A stretch of DNA of 64,000 bases from Acetobacter estunensis (GTDB lineage Bacteria; Pseudomonadota; Alphaproteobacteria; Acetobacterales; Acetobacteraceae). The position numbers and the translations under genes were made by a program. Location of the stretch: the NCBI RefSeq assembly GCF_011516945.1, contig NZ_WOTH01000015.1, positions 1 to 64,000 of the forward strand. The letters run 5' to 3'. Of the stretch, positions 33,089-42,821 are shown in pieces. The notes below the pieces were generated by a model that ran no database searches, was not told where the DNA came from, and saw nothing but the letters and a program-made list of their open reading frames with translations. Within the stretch, counting starts at the first letter, position 1. Every line of letters begins with the position of its first letter.

Positions 33089-34605
33089 ACCGCCGATTCC
33101 TTCCATGCAAACCCATCCCGTGCCAACAGGGCATCCGAGGATGCCGGCCCCTGCGTCCCGGCGGCATAGGTTTCCATCGGGCGCACATCCTCTGCCCATC
33201 CTTTGAGAATGGGTTCCACCCATTGCCACGCAGCCGTTACCTCGTCACGGCGAATGAAGAGCACCTGATCGCCCGCAACAGCCGCCATCAGCAGATCTTC
33301 ATAGGAGTCCGGATAGCGAACGCCGAAGGCCTGAGGATATGAGACATCAAGCTGCGTCTCACGCAGGCGGAAGCCCGGAGCGGTGGGATCCTTGGACGAG
33401 AGCGACAGGGAAACACCTTCATCGGGCTGGATGCGCAAAATCAAAAATCCGGGCTCGGGCGTGTCCTGAAAAACCGGCCAAGGTTGCGGACGGAACTGGA
33501 TGACGATTTCGGTTTCCTTGCGTGCCATCCGCTTGCCCGTGCGAATATAGAACGGGACGCCCGCCCAACGGGGCGTGCGGATTTCCGTCCGCAGAGCCAA
33601 CCAGGTTTCCGTGTGACTGGCCGGCGTCCCCAGATCCTCCAGATAACCCGGGATCTGTTCGCCATTCGCCGCCGCTGCAACATATTGCCCACGTATCGTG
33701 TCCCGCGCGACGCCTTCGGACGTCATGGGTTTGAGAGCGCGCAAAATCTTGAGCTTCTCATCGCGAAGATCGGTGGCCGAAAGCGCCGTTGGCGGCTCCA
33801 TGGCGACAAGACAGAGCACCTGAAGCAGGTGGTTCTGCACCATGTCCCGTAAAGCGCCCGCCGTGTCGTAATAAGGACCGCGCTTGCCCACTCCTACCGT
33901 CTCGGCCGCCGTAATCTGGACGCAGGCAATCGAATCGGCGTCCCAGATACGTTCCAGCACGGGATTGGCAAAACGCAAGGCGAGGATGTTCTGCACCGTC
34001 TGCTTGCCCAGATAATGGTCGATCCGGAAAACCTGCTCCTCGCGGAAATGCTTTCCCACGCCGTCATTGATCGCATCCGCACTGGTCAGATCCGTGCCGA
34101 TCGGTTTCTCCAGCACGAGACGGGTTGTGTCCGTGATGAGGCCGTTATGCGCGATGGCTTCCGCTGTCGGCACATACAGACGCGGGGCCGTTGCGACGTA
34201 AAAGACGCGCGACCGCCCCTCATCCTGATCGAGAAGCGATGTCAGCCGGGTCCAGTCCGCATGGCGGTCGGACATGTCGAGAGAGACGTAGTGCAGAAAC
34301 GGCAGGAACGCCTCGATTTTATCGGGGGCGCTCTTTGCCGAAGCGGCGAACTGTTGCAGTCCCTCTTTCGCGCGCTGCCGATAAGCCTCGTCGGTCAGAT
34401 CGGAACGGGCCGCGCCGATGATCTTCGTGCCGACCGCGATACGCCCGCGACAGAACTGCTCGAAAAAAGCGGGCAACAGCTTGCGCATCGTCAGGTCGCC
34501 CGTGGCGCCCACAATGACAAAATCGAATGCTGCTACGGGGGACTGCACGCTGGAATCATCCCGTGTGGAACCGGTCGTCATGCCGTTGGTCGTGGTGTCG
34601 ATCAT
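33085..34605 (-). CDS. zwf: Glucose-6-phosphate 1-dehydrogenase
   Basis: First step of the oxidative pentose phosphate pathway, making NAD(P)H and 6-phosphogluconolactone, the main intracellular glucose route in acetic acid bacteria. The 506 residues show the nucleotide loop Gly-Ala-Thr-Gly-Asp-Leu (near 34-39), the substrate/catalytic motif Arg-Ile-Asp-His-Tyr-Leu-Gly-Lys, and Met-Val-Gln-Asn-His-Leu-Leu-Gln. GGGAGG lies about 8 bases before the ATG. It is divergent from gapR; no pgl or gnd gene is nearby. Confidence 0.96.
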   Translation of the reverse strand: MIDTTTNGMTTGSTRDDSSVQSPVAAFDFVIVGATGDLTMRKLLPAFFEQFCRGRIAVGTKIIGAARSDLTDEAYRQRAKEGLQQFAASAKSAPDKIEAFLPFLHYVSLDMSDRHADWTRLTSLLDQDEGRSRVFYVATAPRLYVPTAEAIAHNGLITDTTRLVLEKPIGTDLTSADAINDGVGKHFREEQVFRIDHYLGKQTVQNILALRFANPVLERIWDADSIACVQITAAETVGVGKRGPYYDTAGALRDMVQNHLLQVLCLVAMEPPTALSATDLRDEKLKILRALKPMTSEGVARDTIRGQYVAAAANGEQIPGYLEDLGTPASHTETWLALRTEIRTPRWAGVPFYIRTGKRMARKETEIVIQFRPQPWPVFQDTPEPGFLILRIQPDEGVSLSLSSKDPTAPGFRLRETQLDVSYPQAFGVRYPDSYEDLLMAAVAGDQVLFIRRDEVTAAWQWVEPILKGWAEDVRPMETYAAGTQGPASSDALLARDGFAWKESAV

Positions 34606-34692
34606 CGCTCCCGCCTCCCTGAACGCCGATCAGGTATGACACTCCGCCTCCCTTGACCAGACAGAAAGCTGGGAGGGGATGGCCGCATTCAT

Positions 34693-34720
34693 TTGACCGC
34701 AAGGGTTCTGACAGGATAAT
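34693..34720 (+). promoter_or_regulatory. Sigma-70-type promoter of gapR
   Basis: TTGACC (34693-34698) and GATAAT (34715-34720) are 16 bases apart, about 62 bases upstream of the gapR start codon. Confidence 0.7.
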
Positions 34721-34782
34721 CCCGCGCCTTCGCATCGGCCTTAATGCCGGCAAACAGACAAACTCCCGAGGAGGAAGACGTG

Positions 34783-35040
34783 ATGTCTCAAGAGGATGAT
34801 CCCGCCGTTGGCGGCATTGCGGCAGACCGTCTGCGCAGCATCATCGAGCGCGTCGAACGCCTTGAAGAAGAACGCAAGGCGCTCGCGGGCGATATCAAGG
34901 ATATCTTCACTGAGGCGAAATCCGCCGGTTTCGACGTGAAGGTGATCCGCCAGATCATCAAGCTCCGCAAGCAGGAGCCAGCTGAGGTGGAAGAACAGGA
35001 AACGCTGCTCGACATCTATCGTCGCGCACTGGGCATGTAG
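34783..35040 (+). CDS. gapR: GapR nucleoid-associated protein (DUF2312)
   Basis: A small dimeric/tetrameric DNA-binding protein of alphaproteobacteria that encircles overtwisted DNA ahead of replication and transcription and stimulates topoisomerases (established for Caulobacter GapR). The 85 residues contain the characteristic Leu-Arg-Ser-Ile-Ile-Glu-Arg-Val-Glu-Arg-Leu-Glu coiled coil, Glu-Ala-Lys-Ser-Ala-Gly-Phe-Asp-Val-Lys-Val and Ile-Lys-Leu-Arg-Lys-Gln, ending in Asp-Ile-Tyr-Arg-Arg-Ala-Leu. AGGAGGAAG precedes the ATG at 34783. The promoter at 34693-34720 drives it. Confidence 0.95.
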   Translation: MSQEDDPAVGGIAADRLRSIIERVERLEEERKALAGDIKDIFTEAKSAGFDVKVIRQIIKLRKQEPAEVEEQETLLDIYRRALGM

Positions 35041-35165
35041 CCTGCCCGGATGGCGTCTCCTCCAATGGCAGTTGCGGGAGATCGGCGCCATCCGGCATCA
35101 TGAGCCGGACTTCACAGCCGTGAATCGTGGGTGTCGAGCCGTCATTGGGGAGCATTCGTCCTATA

Positions 35166-35906
35166 ATGTCCATTGTCCTTCCCGACTGGCTGCCGATATG
35201 GGCGCTGGTTCTCCTCGCGGGACTTGCTGCAGTCCTCGCAATCGCTTTCCTGCTCATGCCTTTTGCCGTTTTCGGTGTGAAAGGGCGGTTGGCGGAAATC
35301 GAACTGCAGCTTGAGGACGTGCGTGCGGATCTGCGCGTGATCGCCATGCGAGTTGGCTCTCTCGTGCCGGAAACCTCCGCTAAGAACCGTGAAGCCGCTG
35401 TCGCACCACGCCGGGAAGAATGGGTGCCTCCACCTTCGGCTCCCGCGCCCGCAGACCCGGAATTCCGTCCTGCGGCTCCCCGCACCCGTACGGCCGGAAT
35501 GGCGCCTTCTCCCCTTCTCCCACCGGATATTCTGGAAACGAAAGGGCCATCCTCTTCGAAGGGTAATGAAGCGACTTCTGAAGACTATTCGGAGCAGGCA
35601 TTCTCGCGCACAGAAACACCGCAACCCACGCAACGAGCAGCCCCTTCACCAGCCACCAGTCCCGTTCCCCGAGTGTCCGACGCTTATGAACCCCGCGTCA
35701 CGCGCCCGCATGAGCCGAGAATGTCGGCAGAAGAGCCGCTGATCGGCCTCCGCACGCCGCTCGGGCGCATGCCATGGCATGAAACGGAGCCTCGTCCCGA
35801 ACCCCGCCGTCCCGCTCCTCGACAGGAAAACGAGACGGCGGACGATGGCCGGACCGAACCCGTCCTGCGCTGGCCATCACGTCGCAACGAACAGGATCCC
35901 GCGTAA
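35166..35906 (+). CDS. Membrane-anchored coiled-coil protein with Pro-rich tail
   Basis: A 246-residue protein, mostly low-complexity. Hydrophobic helix at about 9-37, a short coiled coil (about 40-65, Glu/Leu/Arg heptads), then a long Pro/Ala/Arg/Glu-rich, probably disordered region. The layout resembles single-pass scaffold proteins. ATG at 35166 is preferred to a GTG 13 codons upstream, with GGGGAGC a little far upstream. It follows gapR by 125 bases. Function unknown. Confidence 0.65.
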   Translation: MSIVLPDWLPIWALVLLAGLAAVLAIAFLLMPFAVFGVKGRLAEIELQLEDVRADLRVIAMRVGSLVPETSAKNREAAVAPRREEWVPPPSAPAPADPEFRPAAPRTRTAGMAPSPLLPPDILETKGPSSSKGNEATSEDYSEQAFSRTETPQPTQRAAPSPATSPVPRVSDAYEPRVTRPHEPRMSAEEPLIGLRTPLGRMPWHETEPRPEPRRPAPRQENETADDGRTEPVLRWPSRRNEQDPA

Positions 35907-36051
35907 GCGCACACCAGCATCAGAAATGCGCAGCCGCCTTTCCCTATGCGCGGTAGTCACACCTGTCCCCATCCAGTAACAGATTACAGTTTCATGACCG
36001 TTGGCTGGAGGTCCGGTCAATGCGTCACCACTAAGGAGACATCCTGACTTC

Positions 36052-36768
36052 ATGTCCGTTTCCAGTCCCATTATCGCTCTCGTCGGTTCGGATGGGAGTG
36101 GCAAAACCACGGTCGGCACAGAACTTCTGGCCTGGATGCGTGAAAGCCGCCCTACTGAGATGTGTCATCTGGGCAAACAGACGGGCAACTGGGGACGCGC
36201 CATCGCAAAGCTGCCGCTCATTGGACAAAAAATGGACCGCCGCGTGCTGCACACCACGCGCAAGGCACGCAAGGAAAAGGAAATCCATTTTCCGCAGGCC
36301 GTCGTAATATTCGCACTGTCCATGCGGCGGGTCATCCGTTTCCGCCGCATGCTGCGATTGCATCGGCAGGGACTCTGCATTCTGACGGATCGCTATCCGC
36401 AGACCGCCGTGCCGGGACCGATGGATGGCCCGTCGCTTACTTGTTCAAAACGCAACAGCGCTATCGTGCAGGCGCTGGCCATGGTGGAATTCGGTCTCTA
36501 TGGCTGGATGGCCAGTTATGTGCCCGACCTTGTGATCCGGCTGAACGTCGATCTGGAAACGGCCATCAAGCGCAAACCCGATCACCGCGTGGAATCCCTT
36601 GAACGCAAGGTCTCAGACGTTCCGAAGCTCAGTTTCAATGGCGCGCCCATACTGGATATCGACGCCACCCAGCCACTGGACACTGTGCTGGCTCAGGCCA
36701 AGGCCGGGATCGAGAGCGTGTTCCATCAGTATGACGCGCGCTCCGCAGAGACACCTGTAGCATGTTGA
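36052..36768 (+). CDS. Thymidylate-kinase-like P-loop protein A
   Basis: A 238-residue P-loop kinase with Walker A Gly-Ser-Asp-Gly-Ser-Gly-Lys-Thr-Thr near residues 12-20, a Thr-Asp-Arg-Tyr-Pro-Gln motif matching the DR(Y/H) signature of thymidylate kinases, and Val-Pro-Asp-Leu-Val-Ile-Arg-Leu-Asn-Val-Asp followed by Arg-Lys-Pro-Asp-His, a LID-like segment. It is not the housekeeping Tmk: spacing and the Leu-Gly-Lys-Gln-Thr-Gly-Asn region differ. Start ATG 36052 with AAGGAG 13 bases upstream. It overlaps its paralog by seven bases. Confidence 0.78.
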   Translation: MSVSSPIIALVGSDGSGKTTVGTELLAWMRESRPTEMCHLGKQTGNWGRAIAKLPLIGQKMDRRVLHTTRKARKEKEIHFPQAVVIFALSMRRVIRFRRMLRLHRQGLCILTDRYPQTAVPGPMDGPSLTCSKRNSAIVQALAMVEFGLYGWMASYVPDLVIRLNVDLETAIKRKPDHRVESLERKVSDVPKLSFNGAPILDIDATQPLDTVLAQAKAGIESVFHQYDARSAETPVAC

Positions 36769-37493
36769 GCATGAGCGGCTCGTCTTCGCCTGCCCCGGCA
36801 ATCGGCCCTCTGATCGCGCTCATCGGCTGTGACGGAACGGGAAAATCGACCCTTGCGAATGAACTGGCGGAACGCCTGAATCAGTATCGCCCGGCCCGCA
36901 CCTGTTATCTGGGACTTGGCAGCGGTGACCTCGGCCGGCGCATCGGCAAGTTGCCCCTGATCGGTCCCGTTCTGGAAGATCGCCTCACCCGCAAGGCGAA
37001 GAAAACACGCTCACCCGGCGAAAAGATTCCCGGTCCGCTGACAGCGCTTGTGGTGTACGTTTTTTCACTGCTGCGCTATCGCCGGTTTCTCCAGATGCAG
37101 CAGGCCCGCAAGCTTGGCATTGCCGTCATCACGGATCGGTATCCCCAGACAGAGATGGCGGGATTCTACGACGGCCCCGGCCTGTCCGCCGCACGCCCCG
37201 GCAGTCGGTTCGTGGCGTTTCTCGCGCGGAGCGAATTGCGTCTTTACAGGAAAATGGCGGCTGTAAAGCCGGATCTGGTGATCAAGCTGGATGTCGATCC
37301 GGAGATCGCCCTCAGCCGCAAGCCAGACCATGACCTAGCCGCCCTGAAAAAGAAGGCCGCTGCCACATTAAAGCTGACATTCGGCGGCGCACGCACCGTC
37401 ACGGTCGATGCGCGTCCGTCCTATCCGGTGGTACGCGATGAAGTGATCCGCCTGTGCAAGCCCATCCTTCTGGCCAAGCCTGCAATGTCCTGA
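36762..37493 (+). CDS. Thymidylate-kinase-like P-loop protein B
   Basis: A 243-residue paralog of the preceding gene, sharing the P-loop (Gly-Cys-Asp-Gly-Thr-Gly-Lys-Ser-Thr), Gly-Lys-Leu-Pro-Leu-Ile-Gly, Thr-Asp-Arg-Tyr-Pro-Gln, Lys-Pro-Asp-Leu-Val-Ile-Lys-Leu-Asp-Val-Asp and Arg-Lys-Pro-Asp-His. The start overlaps the upstream stop, implying coupled production and possibly a hetero-complex. Such kinases are seen near capsule and LPS genes in other bacteria, but the substrate is unknown. Confidence 0.78.
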   Translation: MLSMSGSSSPAPAIGPLIALIGCDGTGKSTLANELAERLNQYRPARTCYLGLGSGDLGRRIGKLPLIGPVLEDRLTRKAKKTRSPGEKIPGPLTALVVYVFSLLRYRRFLQMQQARKLGIAVITDRYPQTEMAGFYDGPGLSAARPGSRFVAFLARSELRLYRKMAAVKPDLVIKLDVDPEIALSRKPDHDLAALKKKAAATLKLTFGGARTVTVDARPSYPVVRDEVIRLCKPILLAKPAMS

Positions 37494-37504
37494 AGTCTGT
37501 TGCG

Positions 37505-37544
37505 GGTGGCCGAGACCCCAAAGCCTCGGCCGCCAACGGTTTTT
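37505..37544 (+). terminator. Rho-independent terminator after the kinase pair
   Basis: A 10-bp stem with one G-U pair (37505-37514 with 37525-37534), a 10-base loop and a run of five T at 37540-37544, located 12 bases after the second kinase stop and before convergent dnaJ-like gene. Confidence 0.6.
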
Positions 37545-37545
37545 C

Positions 37546-38478
37546 TCAGACTTCTTCCTTTCCGGCATCCCCTTTTGCGGTTGCCTCGCCGTGCGTGCGC
37601 AAGAATTCGCGCAGCGCGTCATCGGCCTTGCCCACATGCACTTCCAGCGTGACATACAGGTTGCCCGCAGGATGCTTGCCGTGCTCCTTCACCCCGCGTC
37701 CACGCAGGCGCAGAACCGTGCCCGTGTCCGAGTTGGCCGGCACGTTCATTTTCACCGCGCCCGAAGGCGTCGGCACGGTAATCGGGCCACCAAGAACAGC
37801 CGTGCGCAGATCCACTGGCAGACGCTGCCGCAGATCCTGACCTTCCCGCGTGTAACGCGCGTCCGGTGTCACGGTGATGGTAATCAGCGCATCACCCGGC
37901 GGACCACCCTGAACGCCCGCACCGCCTTTGCCGCGCAGCCTCAGAACCTGTCCATTCTCAATCCCGGGCGGGATTTTTACATCCAGCGTGGCGCCACCGG
38001 GAAGCGAGACCCGTGATGTCGTGCCCTGCACCGAATCAAGAAAGGACACGGTCAGATTATAGGTCCGGTCCTGTCCCGCTCGCGGCCCAGCCGACCGGCG
38101 TCCTCCACCGCCCCGATTGCCAAACATGCCGCCGAACAGATCGCTCAGATCTTCTGGGGAAAAACCCTGCGCTCCGCCCGCGTGCTGGAACCCACCTTCG
38201 CCAAAGTCCTGATAGCCGCCATGCGCTCCGTAACCCGGCGGCGCACGTTCCTGCCCGTTCTCATCGATCTCGCCGCGATCGAACCGCGCACGTTTGGCCT
38301 CATCAGAGAGAAGATCGTTGGCGATTCCGATCGCCTTGAACTTTTCCTCCGCCTCCTTGTTATCGGGGTTGAGGTCGGGATGGTACTTTCGCGCCAGCTT
38401 GCGATAGGCCTTGCGGATTTCGTCCTGACTCGCGGTTCGCGCGACTCCCAGTACCTTGTATGGATCGCCTGCGCTCAC
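37546..38478 (-). CDS. DnaJ/CbpA-type J-domain co-chaperone
   Basis: A type II (class B) Hsp40 of 310 residues: J domain at 1-70 with His-Pro-Asp (33-35), a Gly/Phe-rich linker (about 75-130), then two beta-barrel substrate domains (Leu-Pro-Gly-Gly, Lys-Ile-Pro-Pro-Gly-Ile, Leu-Arg-Gly-Lys-Gly). It lacks the Cys-rich zinc domain of DnaJ, matching CbpA/DjlA-like proteins that stimulate DnaK. Start is GTG with AAGGAGG 6 bases upstream, and this GTG overlaps the stop of a 55-residue gene (GTGA). Confidence 0.93.
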   Translation of the reverse strand: MSAGDPYKVLGVARTASQDEIRKAYRKLARKYHPDLNPDNKEAEEKFKAIGIANDLLSDEAKRARFDRGEIDENGQERAPPGYGAHGGYQDFGEGGFQHAGGAQGFSPEDLSDLFGGMFGNRGGGGRRSAGPRAGQDRTYNLTVSFLDSVQGTTSRVSLPGGATLDVKIPPGIENGQVLRLRGKGGAGVQGGPPGDALITITVTPDARYTREGQDLRQRLPVDLRTAVLGGPITVPTPSGAVKMNVPANSDTGTVLRLRGRGVKEHGKHPAGNLYVTLEVHVGKADDALREFLRTHGEATAKGDAGKEEV

Positions 38479-38642
38479 TCGTCTCCTCCTTCTGGCGTTG
38501 TCACGCCAAAGCTTTCCGTATCAAGCAGATCGAGCAGGACGGCCACACTCACATCCGGCGTAATGCCATTTTTCGACGCCTCAGCCACAAGCGCTTCCAG
38601 CCGTGGTCTGAGAAACTGTGCCGCCGGACCTTCCTGTGCCAT
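38475..38642 (-). CDS. Small 55-aa protein coupled to the J-domain gene
   Basis: An uninterrupted frame encodes 55 residues starting Met-Ala-Gln-Glu-Gly and ending Gly-Gly-Asp-Glu. It is amphipathic and acidic, with a Leu/Val/Asp-rich centre (Val-Ala-Val-Leu-Leu-Asp-Leu-Leu-Asp). Its TGA overlaps the GTG of the downstream co-chaperone gene and its last codons contain that gene's ribosome-binding site, the usual layout of translational coupling. An AGGGG site is close to the ATG. No family is recognised. Confidence 0.65.
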   Translation of the reverse strand: MAQEGPAAQFLRPRLEALVAEASKNGITPDVSVAVLLDLLDTESFGVTTPEGGDE

Positions 38643-38944
38643 GTGCCCCTGCGCTCCCCACCTGCGCGGTGTGTCTCACCGCGAAATTTCATTCTCTGCC
38701 GGCAGGGAAAACCCGCACAGGTCTCCAAACCGACCGTCAATCGCAGAACACAGGTAACGGCTGCTCACGCAACGCGCCGCTGTCACTACAATCTCTTAAT
38801 GAAAATAATGGGAACGCCCCCTTGCGGGGTCAATGGGAGAGCCTGACAAACCATCAAGGGGCTGGTCTGCAAACGCTTTCCTGTCCATTGAGAACAACCG
38901 CACAACTCTGCCCAACCGCACGGTCACCCGTGCTGCGAGACCCG
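38643..38944. other. Divergent intergenic region
   Basis: These 302 bases separate the minus-strand co-chaperone pair from the plus-strand antiporter gene. Frames that continue across it show no family features. A short hairpin with CCCC/GGGG arms lies near 38818-38830. No clear promoter boxes were identified. Confidence 0.4.
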
Positions 38945-40732
38945 ATGTATCCCACTCTCATTGCCATGACGCTGCTCACCATGACGGCCCTGAGCGCCAT
39001 CGTGGGCCGCGTGCTCCCACGTATTGTCCCGCTTCCCCTGATCCAGATCGCAGCCGGGATGATCGCCAGCCTGCTGGGCTTTCATCTGCCGCTCTCCTCC
39101 GAGCTTTTTCTGCTTCTGCTCATTCCTCCCCTGCTGTTCATGGATGCCTACAGCATTCCGCTGCGCGAGTTCGGTGAACTGCGAACGATCATTCTCTCGC
39201 TGGCCATCGGTCTTGTCGTCTTCAGTACGATCGGCGGCGGTTACGCCGCCCACTGGATCATGCCCGCCATAACCCCTGCCGCCGGCATGGCCCTTGCTGG
39301 CGCCCTCTCGCCCACGGACGCTGTTTCGGTGGGCAGCATCCTCGCCACGTCGCAGGCTCCCGCCCGTATCGTGCAGATCCTCACGGGAGAAGCGCTTCTC
39401 AACGACGCCTCGGGTCTCGTGTGTTTCCGGGTGGCCGTGGCGGCGGCCACGACGGGGCTTTTCTCGCTCAAGGCGGCATCGAGCAACTTCGTTTATGTCG
39501 CAGTAGGCGGACTGATTGTCGGCATCACATTGGGATGGCTGTTCGCCCAGATCGAACTGCGTTTCATCCGTCGCGGTTACGACGATGCGCCAAGCCACAT
39601 CCTGATGTCGCTGATGATGCCTTATCTCATCTATCTCGCCGCGGAAGAGATAGAATGTTCAGGCATTCTCGCCGCCGTCGCGGGTGGCATCACCATCCGT
39701 ATCTCGGGCGTCATGAGCGAGACACGGATCGAGACACGCCTCAGAGCGTCGATGACATGGGAGGAAGTCGGGTTCACGCTCAACGGACTGGTGTTCGTCG
39801 TGCTCGGGCTTCAGCTTCCCCAGCAGATTGGCGAAGCGGTGGACATCGTGAAGTCCGAAGGGCTGTCACCATGGCTGCTTCTGCTGACCATTCTGGGGCT
39901 TCAGGCCGCGTTATGCGTGCTGCGCGCCGTCTGGATCACGGCCAACGCCACGATCCTTCATTTCATCGGCCGTTTCACGCACAGGGCGCAGGCCATGCCG
40001 TCATGGCGCGGTGTGCTTGTGCTGACCCTCGCCGGGACACGCGGCGCGGTGACGCTGGCCGCCATTGTCTCGCTCCCTCCTGAACACGAATTTCCGGGAC
40101 GCACCGTTCTTGTCGTTCTGGCAACAGGCGTCATCGTGGTGTCGCTGCTGATGGCGACCTTTCTGCTTCCCAGCGTGCTACGCCTTCTGCCCCAGCAGGA
40201 AGGCGAGACTCCTGCCCAGCATGAACTGAACGAAACACGCATCGCCCTCACCCGCTCGGCCATTGCCGCCCTGCAGGCCGAGCAGGCACGCAGGCCACCC
40301 AATGCCGCACGCGGCAACGATGCCGTCACCCTGCTTATGGCGGAATATACGGACCGTCTGCGTCGCCTCGACACCACAGCGGCCGACCCCGATGGCAGCC
40401 GCATGGCCAGCGTAAAGAACAAGCGCGAGGAAATCGCCCTGCGCCTGCGTATTCTGCGGCTTCAACGTCGCGTGCTGAATTCCCTGCTGAACGACAACTC
40501 CATCAACGACGTGACGGAGCGCACCATCGGGCGGCAGCTTGATTTTCAGGAGCAGGAACTTCTGATGGAAGCGGCCGATCTGCCGCGCCCCGGAACCGCT
40601 GCGGTCGATCTGTCACCACCCGAGGATGTCGAAGACGAGGAAGACGATGTCTCCCTGCTTCCGCCCCCACCGCCAACGGAAAAAGCACCAGTGGAAAAAG
40701 AAAAGGCGACCGGAAAGGCCGCCTCGTCCTGA
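38945..40732 (+). CDS. Na+/H+ antiporter, CPA1/NhaP family
   Basis: Inner-membrane cation/proton exchanger of 595 residues. About twelve hydrophobic helices cover residues 1-410; Pro-Pro-Leu-Leu-Phe near helix 3, Ser-Pro-Thr-Asp-Ala-Val and Glu-Ala-Leu-Leu-Asn-Asp-Ala are the CPA1 ion-binding motifs (Asp pair in Pro-Thr-Asp and Asn-Asp), and Gly-Thr-Arg-Gly-Ala-Val-Thr-Leu is conserved. The cytoplasmic C-terminus of about 180 residues has helical Arg/Glu-rich segments and ends in an acidic then Pro/Lys-rich tail. Start ATG at 38945; the frame is open upstream. Confidence 0.92.
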   Translation: MYPTLIAMTLLTMTALSAIVGRVLPRIVPLPLIQIAAGMIASLLGFHLPLSSELFLLLLIPPLLFMDAYSIPLREFGELRTIILSLAIGLVVFSTIGGGYAAHWIMPAITPAAGMALAGALSPTDAVSVGSILATSQAPARIVQILTGEALLNDASGLVCFRVAVAAATTGLFSLKAASSNFVYVAVGGLIVGITLGWLFAQIELRFIRRGYDDAPSHILMSLMMPYLIYLAAEEIECSGILAAVAGGITIRISGVMSETRIETRLRASMTWEEVGFTLNGLVFVVLGLQLPQQIGEAVDIVKSEGLSPWLLLLTILGLQAALCVLRAVWITANATILHFIGRFTHRAQAMPSWRGVLVLTLAGTRGAVTLAAIVSLPPEHEFPGRTVLVVLATGVIVVSLLMATFLLPSVLRLLPQQEGETPAQHELNETRIALTRSAIAALQAEQARRPPNAARGNDAVTLLMAEYTDRLRRLDTTAADPDGSRMASVKNKREEIALRLRILRLQRRVLNSLLNDNSINDVTERTIGRQLDFQEQELLMEAADLPRPGTAAVDLSPPEDVEDEEDDVSLLPPPPPTEKAPVEKEKATGKAASS

Positions 40733-40737
40733 TGAAC

Positions 40738-42552
40738 TCAGCCCTTGGGCTCTTCGGTCTTCTTGACGACCGCTGGCTTCGGCTTTGGAAGAGCCAGTGC
40801 CAGCGACAGCTCCTTCAGCCGTGATGCCTCGACCGTGGACGGAGCGCCCATCATCAGATCCTCGCCCTGCTGATTGAGCGGGAAGAGGATCACCTCGCGG
40901 ATGTTCGGTTCATCGGCCAGCAGCATGACCATACGGTCCACGCCCGGCGCAGCGCCACCATGCGGCGGCGCACCGAAGCGGAACGCATTGAGCATACCGC
41001 CGAACTGCTCTTCCACTACACTAGCCGGATAGCCCGCGATCTCGAAGGCGCGGATCATCACGCCCGGAAGATGATTACGGATCGCGCCGGAAGACAGTTC
41101 AATGCCGTTACAGACGATGTCGTACTGGTACGCCTTGATCTCCAGCGGGTTCTGCGTATTCAGCGCCTCAAGACCACCCTGAGGCATGGAGAACGGGTTG
41201 TGGGAGAAGTCGATCTGCCCGCTTTCCTCATTCATCTCATACATCGGGAAATCGACAATCCAGCAGAAGCGGAACTCACCTTCCTCGATCAGTTCCAACT
41301 CGGTTGCGATTTTCGTCCGCACAAGACCGGAGAACTTCGCCACCTCATCGCCCTTGCCGGCGGCGAAGAACACGGCGTCACCAGCTTTTAGACCAAGCTT
41401 GTCCTGAATGGCCTTCACACGATCGGCTTCGAGGTTCTTGGCGATCGGCCCCTTGCCGCCCTCCTCATCGAACTGGATGTAGCCCAGACCACCGGCACCG
41501 TTCTCACGCGCCCAGGCGTTGAGCTTGTCGAAGAAGCCGCGCGGCTTGGGGCCGGCACCGGGTGCCGGGATGGCACGGATCTCGCCCCCACCGGCCGCGA
41601 TCTTGGCGAACAGACCAAAGGACGATCCTGCGAACTGCTCCGTCACGTTGGCAATCTTGAGCGGGTTACGCAGGTCGGGCTTGTCGGAGCCGTAAACCGC
41701 CATCGCCTCGGCATATGGGATGCGGGGGAACGGCGCGGGTGTCACGGTGCGGCCATTGCCGAACTCACGGAACACGCCTTCCATGACCGGTTCCAGCGTG
41801 GCGAAGACTTCTTCCTGCGTGGCGAACGCCATCTCGAAATCGAGCTGATAGAACTCGCCGGGGCTGCGGTCCGCACGGGCAGCTTCGTCACGGAAGCACG
41901 GCGCGATCTGGAAGTAGCGGTCAAAGCCCGCAACCATGGCCAACTGCTTGAACTGCTGCGGCGCCTGCGGCAGCGCGTAGAACTTGCCCGGATGCAGGCG
42001 TGACGGCACGAGGAAGTCACGCGCACCTTCGGGTGAGGACGCCGTGAGGATCGGCGTCTGGAACTCGGTGAAGCCCTGCTCGATCATGCGACGGCGCAGA
42101 CTGGCGATGATCTTGGAACGCAGCAGGATGTTGTTGTGGATCTTCTCGCGGCGCAGATCGAGGTAGCGGTATTTCAGCCGCAGTTCCTCACCGTAATGCT
42201 CGTTGCCTGCCACCTGAAACGGCAGCACGGCAGCCTCGGACTGGACCGTGAACTCCTTGACCTGAAGCTCGATGTCGCCCGTGGGCAGGTTCGGGTTGCG
42301 CGTGGACGGCTCGCGCAGCACCACTTCGCCCGTGATGGTGACAACGCTTTCGACGCGCGTGTTCTCGGCCAGTTCAAGGAACGGAGAGCCAGCGGGAATG
42401 ACGATCTGTGTCAGACCGTCCTGATCGCGCAGATCGATGAACAGCAGGCCGCCGTGATCGCGCTTGCTGTGAACCCAACCGGACAGGCGCACGGTTTTCC
42501 CGGCGTCTTCGGCCCGAAGGGCGGCGCAGCTATGGGTGCGATACGGATGCAT
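40738..42552 (-). CDS. aspS: Aspartyl-tRNA synthetase (probably non-discriminating, AspRS)
   Basis: Class II synthetase of 604 residues. The N-terminal OB-fold anticodon domain (1-105, with [11 protein letters not shown]) is followed by class II motif 1 and motif 2 (Phe-Arg-Asp-Glu-x-x-Arg-Ala-Asp-Arg), the bacterial GAD insertion (about 280-420), and motif 3 Gly-Gly-Ala-Ala-Pro-Gly-Val-Asp-Arg. Bacterial-type length. A Lys/Pro-rich tail ends the chain. It may also charge tRNA-Asn if the genome lacks AsnRS, which cannot be seen here. It ends five bases from the convergent antiporter gene. Confidence 0.96.
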   Translation of the reverse strand: MHPYRTHSCAALRAEDAGKTVRLSGWVHSKRDHGGLLFIDLRDQDGLTQIVIPAGSPFLELAENTRVESVVTITGEVVLREPSTRNPNLPTGDIELQVKEFTVQSEAAVLPFQVAGNEHYGEELRLKYRYLDLRREKIHNNILLRSKIIASLRRRMIEQGFTEFQTPILTASSPEGARDFLVPSRLHPGKFYALPQAPQQFKQLAMVAGFDRYFQIAPCFRDEAARADRSPGEFYQLDFEMAFATQEEVFATLEPVMEGVFREFGNGRTVTPAPFPRIPYAEAMAVYGSDKPDLRNPLKIANVTEQFAGSSFGLFAKIAAGGGEIRAIPAPGAGPKPRGFFDKLNAWARENGAGGLGYIQFDEEGGKGPIAKNLEADRVKAIQDKLGLKAGDAVFFAAGKGDEVAKFSGLVRTKIATELELIEEGEFRFCWIVDFPMYEMNEESGQIDFSHNPFSMPQGGLEALNTQNPLEIKAYQYDIVCNGIELSSGAIRNHLPGVMIRAFEIAGYPASVVEEQFGGMLNAFRFGAPPHGGAAPGVDRMVMLLADEPNIREVILFPLNQQGEDLMMGAPSTVEASRLKELSLALALPKPKPAVVKKTEEPKG

Positions 42553-42821
42553 GATGTCGTCCTGTCCGGATGAAAGCGGGGCGCACGCGGTTCGCGGTCG
42601 TTCCCGCTTGCCGGTACGTGGTGGAAATCAGGGGTCGGAGGAAGCCGCCCACGGCCCGTCCTGTCAAGCCCGGAACGCCTTTCCAGAGCGTGAAGATACC
42701 CTCGCTCCCCATTCATTGCCACATGTGATGGCAGCCTCGTTGCGACCTCAATGGCCTCATGCGTTCGTGGCCGATAAGAGAGGCATCGATCTGTCCCACT
42801 TTTCTCACCGGATTGTCCGCG

